Assembly: GCF_015191005.1 (NCBI RefSeq)
Contig: NZ_CP040442.1
Coordinates: 1,550,001-1,614,000, forward strand
DNA: 64,000 bases
Reading direction: 5' to 3'
DNA from: Kaistella flava (ex Peng et al. 2021)
Lineage (GTDB): Bacteria; Bacteroidota; Bacteroidia; Flavobacteriales; Weeksellaceae
Shown here: in pieces, positions 6,690 to 14,759 of the stretch
How the letters are laid out: each line of letters starts with the position of its first letter
Position numbering within the stretch: position 1 is the stretch's first letter
Made by a program: the position numbers and the translations under genes
Notes under the pieces: generated by a model
The model's input: the letters and a program-made list of their open reading frames with translations, nothing else
Database searches by the model: none
What the model was told of the DNA's origin: nothing

Positions 6690-8875
6690 TTTAGATTTTC
6701 ATAGAGTGGAAATATGAATTGACTCGTGTAATTTTGCTTTTTATTACAGAGGAATTCCTCAATAAAAACTTCTTTTTCGTTTTTGATTGATGCAAAAAAA
6801 AGGTTGACCAATTCCCAATTTTTAAAGTTTATTAGCAAAGTATTATCTGCCTTTACCCATTGAATCCATTGTGGAATTTGTCTTATTCCTCTCCAATTTT
6901 CGATTTCAATCATTATTTGCTCTTGATTCAAGCGTAAAAAACGTTTTATCTCTTCTGTAGAAATTTTCCATCGGGCTTTCGATAGAATAATATTGCCATA
7001 TTCTACTCTTGGTAAGAATTGATAAACTTTACCTAAATCACCCCAATCAAAAGACAGTCCCGATCGAATGTTTTGAGAGCTTAAATCACATAAAAAATGG
7101 TAAACAGGCAACGAATTGGCAGAATAATTATGAGCATTAGTAAGATAAGGTACAATCTCTTTATCGTGTGATTTTGACCGAAGAAACAACCTATCGTTTT
7201 TTATAGAAAGTAATAAATCATCAACAGGAATTTGATTTTCTACAGGCAAAAGAGATTTTGCCAAATAGGGAATCTCATAGTTTCTCATTTGTGGTCGCTT
7301 TAGAATATTTCCTATTCTTGCTTCTGGAAGATGAATGATTTCCGCTAAAATTTGTTCGGTTTTTAAATCGTTTTCTTTTTTGGAAATTTCTTTAACTAAA
7401 TCTCTAATTTTTGATATTTCCGAGTCAAATCTTGTTAATAATCTACCTGCATTTGCACTTCCAAAGTTCAGATACAATTTTTGAGAATTATCATCTGAAA
7501 CGATTTCAGTCATAAAATATAAAGTGTCGGACAAATCATTCCATTCTTCTTCAAATTCCGGAAAATCTTCATCTGAAAGTTGTATGGAAAACTTATTTTC
7601 AGCAATTGCAGCCTGTATTTTTTGATTTAAAATAATCTGAACAGGGTTCAAACTAATGTCCAATTTCCTGTTTTTTGAAGAAAACGGGATTATTAAATCT
7701 TCTATGTAAGGATGAATGCCCGCAGATTGAACATTTTGCCTGTAACCAATTCCAGTTTCGGTATCCAACGCAAAAGCTAATGGAATTTCTTCATTTTCAA
7801 ACCTTTCGTAAAATGCAACTTTGAATTTTTCGAGTAGTGAATTTTGGGAATTGTTTAAAGTAATTTTATTCAGAAATGAAATACCTTTCTTCATTTCTTT
7901 TTTCCAATGATAAGATAATCCAATTTGATTGTCAAAGTAAAGGTCAGTTTGAAAAAGATATTTTTTTTCATATTCAATGTTCAAAGTCTGAATACTTTTT
8001 TCGATTTCGTCATAAGAAGAAACCGAATTTTCAAAGCAATTGTCAAGTTTTGAAAGTTGGTTTTTGATGTCAAGCAAAATATTTTTTTCTTTCTCTGCTC
8101 CTATACGGTTCAAAATAAAAATGATTGAATCCAAAAAATCCACTCCGGAAATATTTGGTTCCATTTCACTTACAATTACCCGATTTTCAATCAATTCCTT
8201 AATATATTCGAAAGATTCTTCCGAAGTTATATTATCACTATTTAAAATTGCAATCATTTCAGGAACTGTCTTTCCTTCATTTGAATATTTCAATATTTTT
8301 TCTAATTCCTGAGAAAGAGGAGCGGAAGAAATAACATAATCTCTTTTCATTCCTTTGGATTCGTGCTCAATATATCGAATTTTATTACCAACCTTATAGA
8401 TGCTGTTGTTTGGAAAAAACAAAAGTTTGTTTTTGATATCCTGAATTGAAAGTAAGTATTGTGAGAGTGCTACTGAAAAATACATATCAAATTTGGTTTC
8501 TCTCAATCTTTTCCAATCTGAATCTTTTTCAGGAAATGAATGCTCTTTATCAAAATATCCAATTCCAACACTGGAGAACAAACCAAATGGAGTGCAACGT
8601 GTACTCATTCTGTTAAAATATTTCAGAAGAGTATTTTTTAATCTATATCTTGAACTTTCATTAAAATCAATATTGCTGTCTATTAACTTTTCCATTTCCA
8701 AATACAAATCGGAAGAAGCCAAATAGATTGATTCCTTGAATGAAGTTCTTCTAAAGATTTCTTGTAATTTTTCATCATTTGTGTTTTCAGAAAAAATATT
8801 TTGAAATTCTTTATAAGATAATAGTGGTACTCTGACAACAAAATTGTCAAAAAAAGTATAAGGGAAACGTGGCAT
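6686..8875 (-). CDS. Lantibiotic dehydratase, glutamylation domain (split LanB N-part)
   Basis: 729 residues beginning PRFPYTFFDNFVVRVPLLSY, with CTPFGLFSSVGIG near residue 95 and R..TKFDMYFS near 135, all characteristic of the Lant_dehydr_N domain. Established role: uses glutamyl-tRNA(Glu) to glutamylate Ser/Thr of a leader-bound precursor. The usual C-terminal elimination domain is encoded separately just downstream. It lies 3 bp after the prolyl oligopeptidase gene, in one operon with precursor 1. Confidence 0.9.
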   Translation of the reverse strand: MPRFPYTFFDNFVVRVPLLSYKEFQNIFSENTNDEKLQEIFRRTSFKESIYLASSDLYLEMEKLIDSNIDFNESSRYRLKNTLLKYFNRMSTRCTPFGLFSSVGIGYFDKEHSFPEKDSDWKRLRETKFDMYFSVALSQYLLSIQDIKNKLLFFPNNSIYKVGNKIRYIEHESKGMKRDYVISSAPLSQELEKILKYSNEGKTVPEMIAILNSDNITSEESFEYIKELIENRVIVSEMEPNISGVDFLDSIIFILNRIGAEKEKNILLDIKNQLSKLDNCFENSVSSYDEIEKSIQTLNIEYEKKYLFQTDLYFDNQIGLSYHWKKEMKKGISFLNKITLNNSQNSLLEKFKVAFYERFENEEIPLAFALDTETGIGYRQNVQSAGIHPYIEDLIIPFSSKNRKLDISLNPVQIILNQKIQAAIAENKFSIQLSDEDFPEFEEEWNDLSDTLYFMTEIVSDDNSQKLYLNFGSANAGRLLTRFDSEISKIRDLVKEISKKENDLKTEQILAEIIHLPEARIGNILKRPQMRNYEIPYLAKSLLPVENQIPVDDLLLSIKNDRLFLRSKSHDKEIVPYLTNAHNYSANSLPVYHFLCDLSSQNIRSGLSFDWGDLGKVYQFLPRVEYGNIILSKARWKISTEEIKRFLRLNQEQIMIEIENWRGIRQIPQWIQWVKADNTLLINFKNWELVNLFFASIKNEKEVFIEEFLCNKKQNYTSQFIFPLYENLK

Positions 8876-8878
8876 TGG

Positions 8879-11071
8879 CTAATCTTTTGGTTGGTAATCA
8901 GGATGTCCAAGTTGCCAAAAAGCGAATGCAAAAAGATCTCCTATATTTGCATATCTCTGTACTGCGGAATTACTAGTAGCATGGCCACCCTCATAATCAA
9001 TTTTTAATAATACAGGATTAACTGAGGTATTATTTGATAATAACTTTGCAGCAAATTTCACCGAAATCCAGGGAGTAACGATAGGGTCGTTAATGCCTGC
9101 AGTAATTAAAGTCGCCGGATATTTTCCACCTTTCTCTATATGATGATAGGCATCCATTTCTTTTAAAGCCATAAATCCTTCCAAATCATTTACCGAACCA
9201 TATTCCTGAACTGTGGTATTTCCAGTTCCTCCTGAAAATTCTTTTCTTAATGTATTTAGACTTCCAGATTCTATCATTATTGCAGCAAATAAATCAGGTC
9301 TTTCTGTCATTGCTCTGCCCATTAAAATTCCACCGGCACTTCCTCCTAAAAGCGCTATTTTTTTTGGTGATGTATAGTGCTGTGCAATTAAAAATTCCGT
9401 ACAAGCAATTAAATCTTTCCAAGAATTGGGCTTTTTCAATTTTTGTCCGTCAATATGCCACTGTTCTCCTTTTTCTCCGCCACCTCTTACGTGCGGAACT
9501 ACAATCATACCTCCTTGGTTAACCCATAATAAATAACTCAAAGAAAAATAGGGATAATAGGATTCTGCAAAAGCACCATAACCATTAATAAGTACAGGAG
9601 TATTACCATCTTTTCTAATGTTTTTATTATGAATTAAAGATAATGGGACTTCTACGCCATCATAAGATTTTATAGTAATTTCCTCAACAACAACATCTTT
9701 AAATTCTGGGTATTCAATAGTTGGAGTAAGATTTTCAGAAATAAACGAATTGGTTTGTAAGTCATATTTAAATCGTTGTTCTTCATTTGCCCAACCTGAA
9801 CAGCTAATCCAAATATCTGAAAAATCTTTCCCTTTTGCTTCTAAATAAATATTTCCTGCTACAAAAGGAGTTTTTATATTAGTTTCTTTTCCATCTTTGT
9901 ATAAATATAGTTTGGCTTCTACGCCATTTTTAGTTCTTGTAAAGTAAACCCCATCTTTGGTTATTTTGTAACTTGTTATTACTTCATCCTTATTTTCGGG
10001 AACCAATACTTCTGGATTTCTGAAATTGGGATTGTTCGTACTGGTTTTACACAATTTATAATTCAAAGAATTATATCCGGATAAAAAGTAAATTTCATCA
10101 TTTGCTAAGCTTATGTTTTGTACCTTATCTTCTTTAGTATATAATGATTTCCAGTTTTTTTTGCCTTCTAAAAGATCTTTCTTGCTAATTATGAATGTGT
10201 TTCTAAAGTCTTCAGAATCCACTAAAATCCCTATATAGTATTTGTCATCAGAATTGAATGACAAAACAGCAGGAAACGCCGTTTTTTCTATTCTAAGATT
10301 GGGATTGTTCGGATTAGATAATACTACATTTAATTTTTGAGGATCTTGCCCTATTTTGTATAAAACGGACTGTGTATTTTTTCCATATTCTTTAGAACTG
10401 CTGTCAATGGTGGGATATGAAATATAGAAAAAGCCAGAATTGTCTTCCAGCCATCTGATTCCTCCAATATTCGAAGGATCTGTATTTGTGATAATTTCAG
10501 GATGAATATATTTTTTTCCTACGTCCATTACAATGACTTCGGAAAATTCTTTACCATTTTCTGTTAAGGAAATGGCTAATTTGCTTCCATCCCAACTCGG
10601 ACTCAATAGATTGATTACAAACCGATGTTTTAATTTTTCCGTTGTACTTTTAATTGAAGAGCTAAAATTTGCTGGATCATAAAGTATTTCTTCTTTTCCA
10701 TTAAATCCATTTCTGTAATATACTTTTGCCGACTTCTCACCGGCATTTGTTTTAAGATAAAAATATTTATCATTGCTTGTAATGTTTAAATCCGAAACGG
10801 AAAAACCTTGTCTTTTATCAAATTCCAATCTTTTGTTCAGATAAAAATTTTTATTTGGGATTTTATTGATTACAGAAATAGCATAATCTGTCTGAGATTT
10901 CATCCATTTAATGGTGGATAAATCTTTCAAGTTTTCTAAATTTCTGTATTCATCAACAATTTTATTGCCAAAATATTCATCTATAACTGGTAAAGATGGA
11001 GCAGGATTGCCTTTTTGAGCAACCATATATTTAGCTAAAAGACAAGCAATGATAAATATTATTTTCTGCAT
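8879..11071 (-). CDS. Secreted prolyl oligopeptidase (S9A)
   Basis: 730 residues, full POP length. A signal peptide ends near VAQ (residues 1-19). The N-terminal and propeller parts (ITSNDKYFYLKTNAGEKSA..., about 80-430) are followed by the peptidase domain with GYGAF, the nucleophile GGSAGG, and GGHATS for the catalytic His. POPs cleave after proline in short peptides, and POP-type enzymes remove leaders in some lanthipeptide systems. It starts 6 bp after precursor 1, so dedicated processing of exported peptide is the likely job. The precursor 1 core contains only one Pro. Confidence 0.88.
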   Translation of the reverse strand: MQKIIFIIACLLAKYMVAQKGNPAPSLPVIDEYFGNKIVDEYRNLENLKDLSTIKWMKSQTDYAISVINKIPNKNFYLNKRLEFDKRQGFSVSDLNITSNDKYFYLKTNAGEKSAKVYYRNGFNGKEEILYDPANFSSSIKSTTEKLKHRFVINLLSPSWDGSKLAISLTENGKEFSEVIVMDVGKKYIHPEIITNTDPSNIGGIRWLEDNSGFFYISYPTIDSSSKEYGKNTQSVLYKIGQDPQKLNVVLSNPNNPNLRIEKTAFPAVLSFNSDDKYYIGILVDSEDFRNTFIISKKDLLEGKKNWKSLYTKEDKVQNISLANDEIYFLSGYNSLNYKLCKTSTNNPNFRNPEVLVPENKDEVITSYKITKDGVYFTRTKNGVEAKLYLYKDGKETNIKTPFVAGNIYLEAKGKDFSDIWISCSGWANEEQRFKYDLQTNSFISENLTPTIEYPEFKDVVVEEITIKSYDGVEVPLSLIHNKNIRKDGNTPVLINGYGAFAESYYPYFSLSYLLWVNQGGMIVVPHVRGGGEKGEQWHIDGQKLKKPNSWKDLIACTEFLIAQHYTSPKKIALLGGSAGGILMGRAMTERPDLFAAIMIESGSLNTLRKEFSGGTGNTTVQEYGSVNDLEGFMALKEMDAYHHIEKGGKYPATLITAGINDPIVTPWISVKFAAKLLSNNTSVNPVLLKIDYEGGHATSNSAVQRYANIGDLFAFAFWQLGHPDYQPKD

Positions 11072-11077
11072 GAAAAA

Positions 11078-11242
11078 TTATATTCTAACCGTAGTATCTG
11101 TTGCTTTACTAGCATTTTCAGGAAACATACAACCTGTTTTTTCCAAATCATCATCACCACCCTTTATCGATTTCAAATTAATGATTTTTGAAATTTTCAC
11201 TTTGTTTAATGAAATTTTTTTTACACTTTTTTGCTTTTTCAT
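11078..11242 (-). CDS. Class I lanthipeptide precursor 1
   Basis: 54 residues. The leader MKKQKSVKKISLNKVKISKI contains the LSLNK..I..I pattern common in Bacteroidetes class I lanthipeptides (pinensin type). GG occurs at 28-29, and the core DDDLEKTGCMFPENASKATD... has one Cys and six Ser/Thr, so at most one lanthionine ring plus dehydrated residues. It is the first gene of the POP-LanB operon, 6 bp upstream of the peptidase gene. Confidence 0.82.
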   Translation of the reverse strand: MKKQKSVKKISLNKVKISKIINLKSIKGGDDDLEKTGCMFPENASKATDTTVRI

Positions 11243-11271
11243 AACGTTTTAAAATTTTATAATTATTTGTA

Positions 11272-11330
11272 CAAATGAAACCATATTTTTCAAAACTTCA
11301 ATGAGTTGTATTTATAAATTTATAAATATA
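11272..11330 (-). promoter_or_regulatory. RiPP promoter module 4 (lanthipeptide operon)
   Basis: Minus-strand TTCATTTG (11272-11279) is one mismatch from TAnnTTTG. Two overlapping TTTATAAA boxes occur at 11311-11318 and 11319-11326; the outer one is 47 bp from the -7 centre, the spacing seen in the other four modules. The 5' leader element of modules 1-3 is missing. Confidence 0.55.
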
Positions 11331-11448
11331 TAACAATAAAAAAGTCTTTATTTAGCTTAATTACAGGGAATTACACCGAATAGCTAAGGTTGTTGATTCT
11401 TCTGAATATAGCTTATGCATTCTGAGTAATTTTCCTATAATAAAATGG

Positions 11449-11456
11449 TATTTTTG
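11449..11456 (+). promoter_or_regulatory. -7 element of the TPR/AraC regulator gene
   Basis: TATTTTTG matches TAnnTTTG exactly and ends 15 bp before the ATG at 11472, implying a very short 5' leader. The gene is divergent from the lanthipeptide operon, and the TTTATAAA boxes lie between them. Confidence 0.5.
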
Positions 11457-11471
11457 CAAAACTATTAAATT

Positions 11472-13178
11472 ATGAAAAATATGAGATATTTTTTCCTTTT
11501 GTTCATTGGATATTGCAATCTACTATATTCCCAAAATAGTTTATTTGAAAACTTGAATAAATATTCCTACGAAGAATTAGAAAATAAATTTTATAGTTAT
11601 AAGGATAATAATGAAAACGAAGAATCTCGAATAATTGCAGAGTTTTATATTAAAAAAGCAAAGAAAGAAAATAAAGATAAAAAGTATATAGCCGAAGGAT
11701 ACGTACTGAATCATTACAATAAAGACTTACCGGTCGCATTAAAATATATAGATAGTTTAGAGATAATCAGTAAAAATTTACAAGATGAAATATATCCAGC
11801 TCGAATTTATTTATTTAAAGGCATGCTATATTATAACGCTGATAATCTAAAGTTAGCTCTAGAAAATTATGTTACTGCATTAAAATATGCAAAAGAAAAA
11901 AAGAACACACGACAAATTGCAATTGCAGATTTACAAATTGCATATTTGAATGGTTATATCGGGAAACCACAGGAAGCCGCTAAGGTTTTGAAGTACTATT
12001 ATGACAATTCAGGTTCTTTAACAAATGAAGACATACAACACATCCAAATAAATTTAGCAAGTTCTTATTTGGATATTGATGAATTTGGAAAAGCAGAAAA
12101 ATTAATAAAAAATGGTCTTCATTATACGCTAAAAAATAATGAGTATGTAAGATATAATAGATATTTATCCTTATCGGGACAGTATTATTTATTAACGAAG
12201 CAATATCCTAAATCAATTGAAATATTAGAAAAGACCAAAGCCTATTTTTTAAAAAATAATATTGATTTGGATGCTAATTATGCAATGTTGTATTTAGGAC
12301 AATCTTATGCTGAATCAAAAAACAAAGACAAAGCTGTAGAAAATTACATCAAAATTGACTCTATTGTTCAAAAAACAAATAATACTTTTCCGGAACTTCG
12401 GGATGTTTATAGTTATTTAATTGATTATTATAAAGAGAAAAAGGACAAAGAAAAACAACTTTATTATATTGATAGATTTCTTAAAATCAATTCCATTTTA
12501 GACACCCAGTTCAGATATATTTCTCGTGAGCTTCCGAAAAAATATGATATGCCAAAACTTTTATCTGAAAAAGAAGAGATTATAAAAGAATTAAAAAACA
12601 AAAAATATTTATCTTATACTACTATAGGAATATTGTGTTTGCTATTGATATTCATTATGATTCTGTTCGTTAAGGCAAAAAGAAAAGAAAATGAATATAA
12701 AGAAATTGCGCGAGACCTCATAAAGTCTGTCAGCGAGAAAAGTCATTCTACTGAAAATAAAACTGAAAATGAAGTCATTGCTAATCAAGAAATTTTTGAT
12801 TCTGAAAAAAATAAATTGCCAGATGAAATAGTAGAACATATTTTAAAGGAATTAAAAATGTTTGAGGAAAAAGAACAATATTTAAAAACTGGTATTGTAG
12901 TAGACAATCTTGCTAAAAAATTTAAAACTAATTCTTCCTACCTATCTAAGGTAGTAAACATATACAAAGAAAAAAGTTTTCCCAATTATTTAAACGATTT
13001 GCGTATTGATTATGCTTTAATCAGATTAGTAAACGATAAAAAGTTACGTTCTTATAATTTTTCAGTTATAGCCACTGAATTTGGCTATAATAATGAACAA
13101 GCATTTGCAAATGCGTTCAAAAAAAGAACAGGAACAACTCTTTCTACATACTTGAAAGAGATTGAAAGCCAGCCCTAA
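11472..13178 (+). CDS. Membrane-anchored TPR / AraC-type transcriptional regulator
   Basis: 568 residues: signal-like hydrophobic start (MRYFFLLFIGYCNLLYSQ), a long TPR-type helical region (about 40-350, with repeats such as ALKYAKEKKN and AVENYIKI), one transmembrane helix (about 380-398), a coiled linker, and a C-terminal AraC HTH (about 460-568, VDNLAKKFKTNSSYLSK and FGYNNEQAFANAFKKRTG). If the signal holds, the TPR sensor faces the periplasm and the HTH the cytoplasm, a one-component design common in Flavobacteriia. It sits in the middle of four RiPP gene sets sharing one operator, so it is the leading candidate regulator. Confidence 0.85.
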   Translation: MKNMRYFFLLFIGYCNLLYSQNSLFENLNKYSYEELENKFYSYKDNNENEESRIIAEFYIKKAKKENKDKKYIAEGYVLNHYNKDLPVALKYIDSLEIISKNLQDEIYPARIYLFKGMLYYNADNLKLALENYVTALKYAKEKKNTRQIAIADLQIAYLNGYIGKPQEAAKVLKYYYDNSGSLTNEDIQHIQINLASSYLDIDEFGKAEKLIKNGLHYTLKNNEYVRYNRYLSLSGQYYLLTKQYPKSIEILEKTKAYFLKNNIDLDANYAMLYLGQSYAESKNKDKAVENYIKIDSIVQKTNNTFPELRDVYSYLIDYYKEKKDKEKQLYYIDRFLKINSILDTQFRYISRELPKKYDMPKLLSEKEEIIKELKNKKYLSYTTIGILCLLLIFIMILFVKAKRKENEYKEIARDLIKSVSEKSHSTENKTENEVIANQEIFDSEKNKLPDEIVEHILKELKMFEEKEQYLKTGIVVDNLAKKFKTNSSYLSKVVNIYKEKSFPNYLNDLRIDYALIRLVNDKKLRSYNFSVIATEFGYNNEQAFANAFKKRTGTTLSTYLKEIESQP

Positions 13179-13254
13179 TATTTCTTAAGCAACTTCATTT
13201 TATGTAACTGATTTTTAGTTATTTACAGTTATTTTAATTTATGAATTTAGAGAA

Positions 13255-13313
13255 TAGATTTATAAATCTACAATCCATTTGATTTTTTTACGATCTAAAT
13301 ATTTTTATGTTTG
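13255..13313 (+). promoter_or_regulatory. RiPP promoter module 5 (prenyl-peptide candidate operon)
   Basis: TAGATTTATAAATCTA (13255-13270) is a perfect 16-bp palindrome and the best copy of the shared box. TATGTTTG (13306-13313) is an exact -7 element, 47 bp centre to centre. About 85 bases of leader follow before the precursor ATG. Confidence 0.65.
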
Positions 13314-13397
13314 TGTCAGATAAAGGGAAAAAATTGTAGTCCTTTTTTATCTAAAACAAAATATATTAATTATTAACCTTTTAAAAAATCATTACTT

Positions 13398-13547
13398 ATG
13401 AGCACAGAAAAATTGACTCAAGATGAAAAGTTTGAACTTCTAAATGAATTTCAAATGGAAGAATTGGAACAAAGATTTGAAATGACTTCAGCTGCGGCTG
13501 TTGAAGATGGCGGAGAAATAACTGTTGGTGTTAGCTGGACATTTTAA
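13398..13547 (+). CDS. Candidate precursor peptide of a new prenylated-RiPP system
   Basis: 49 residues: an acidic leader (MSTEKLTQDEKFELLNEFQM..., rich in Glu/Gln), TSAAAVEDGG at 30-39, then ten residues EITVGVSWTF. The only Trp is residue 47, third from the end. There is no Cys. It lies behind a strong promoter match and is followed by a hairpin terminator, then three co-directional genes for a prenyltransferase-cyclase fusion, an RRE-M50 peptidase and an exported protein. If cut after GG the product would be a decapeptide with Trp at position 8, as in Bacillus ComX168 (ADPITRQWGD). That role is inference. Confidence 0.75.
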   Translation: MSTEKLTQDEKFELLNEFQMEELEQRFEMTSAAAVEDGGEITVGVSWTF

Positions 13548-13564
13548 TAGATTCCAAAACTTAG

Positions 13565-13599
13565 GATTCTGGTAAGTTTACTTATCAGAATCTTTTTTT
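13565..13599 (+). terminator. Strong hairpin terminator/attenuator after the precursor
   Basis: GATTCTGGTAAG pairs with CTTATCAGAATC (12 bp, one G-U) around a TTTA loop, followed by seven T. It lies 18 bp past the precursor stop and 15 bp before the next start, so downstream genes depend on read-through, as is usual for RiPP precursors. Confidence 0.9.
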
Positions 13600-13613
13600 A
13601 ATTAAATTAAAGT

Positions 13614-14759
13614 ATGCCTAATTTATTTATATTTTTATTTTTTTTCTGTATAACTAATATTTATGCTCAGAAAAAATATAAAACAATTGACAGTGAGACA
13701 AAAGAAGTCATAAGTAATGTTACAATAACTACAAATGACAGACAGATTTATTACACTAACACGGATGGAGAGGTTTTGATTCCTGAACATGTAACAACCT
13801 TTACAGTCACTTCTGCATTATACGAAAGCTATCTCGTAAATAGTAACCAGAAAGAGACAATTATAGAGTTGAATCCTAAAGTAAAAGAAATTGCAGAGGT
13901 AACTATATCAAAAAAGTATTCTTTATACCAAATTACACAAAGTGTTATGGAGAATTATGATAAACTCTATTATAGTGAACCTGTAATCTATAATGCTAAA
14001 CTGATGCAAAAGACATATTTTGATAACAAAATCAATCATCTTTTTATCGCTGATATTGATATATGGGAAAAAGACGGAAGTTATAAGTTAGGACTTAGCG
14101 GAGCAATGGCTAACCCAAAGAAATTTTTACAGATTTCATTTGATAAAATTAAATATTTCAGGACAAAAATGGTAGATAAATCATTGGGAAATGATGTGCA
14201 ATTCCGTACATTCAATAGGTTGCTGTTTTTTAATTTTAATTTGGCATTTGCATTCAAATATACTAATGAAAACAGCTATACTTCAACCTATGAAAAAATT
14301 TCAAATGATGAACTTTTAATAAAATTTAAGTCTGGATACTTAGAAAAACAAAAGGCAGCTATTACGGGGGAGCTTATTTATAACACCCAGACTAAGGCTA
14401 TTACTTATTTGAAATGGACTGCGGATCAAAATTTAGAAGGAAATACTAAATCGAGTTCTAAAGTACACAGTTCCCAGTTTTCATCAGAGTTTCAGCTTTC
14501 TCGCTATCAAGATAAGTACATCCCGAATGTACTTCAATATGCTGGTGGAGGGTATATTACAGATGAAAAAAATATAAAAATGCATACCTATTCTGCCGAA
14601 GGAAGTGTCCAGTTTGGCAAACTTACTCCATCCACCGACAAAGGTTTAGACAATGCTTTAGATTTGACTAAACCCCTAACATCTAATATTCAGAGTAATG
14701 TTAGTAATTTGTCTGAGGTATTATTATCCAAAGAAGAACAAAAGTTTATAGATGAGTAG
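13614..14759 (+). CDS. Exported protein with carboxypeptidase-regulatory-like domain
   Basis: 381 residues with a signal peptide ending in IYAQ (residues 1-19). The next ~75 residues (TIDSETKEVISNVTITTNDR..., ending in a VKEIAEVTI-type strand) form a CarboxypepD_reg-like beta domain as found before TonB plugs. The remainder is beta-rich and not recognised. It starts 15 bp after the terminator and overlaps the prenyltransferase gene by 8 bp. Envelope location suggests export, delivery or reception of the peptide; no direct evidence. Confidence 0.65.
   Translation: MPNLFIFLFFFCITNIYAQKKYKTIDSETKEVISNVTITTNDRQIYYTNTDGEVLIPEHVTTFTVTSALYESYLVNSNQKETIIELNPKVKEIAEVTISKKYSLYQITQSVMENYDKLYYSEPVIYNAKLMQKTYFDNKINHLFIADIDIWEKDGSYKLGLSGAMANPKKFLQISFDKIKYFRTKMVDKSLGNDVQFRTFNRLLFFNFNLAFAFKYTNENSYTSTYEKISNDELLIKFKSGYLEKQKAAITGELIYNTQTKAITYLKWTADQNLEGNTKSSSKVHSSQFSSEFQLSRYQDKYIPNVLQYAGGGYITDEKNIKMHTYSAEGSVQFGKLTPSTDKGLDNALDLTKPLTSNIQSNVSNLSEVLLSKEEQKFIDE

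Noticed and set aside
11049..11252. A 67-codon plus-strand frame with a hydrophobic start
   Set aside because: It lies antisense to the 54-residue lanthipeptide precursor, whose leader, GG motif and 6-bp spacing to the peptidase gene are much stronger evidence.
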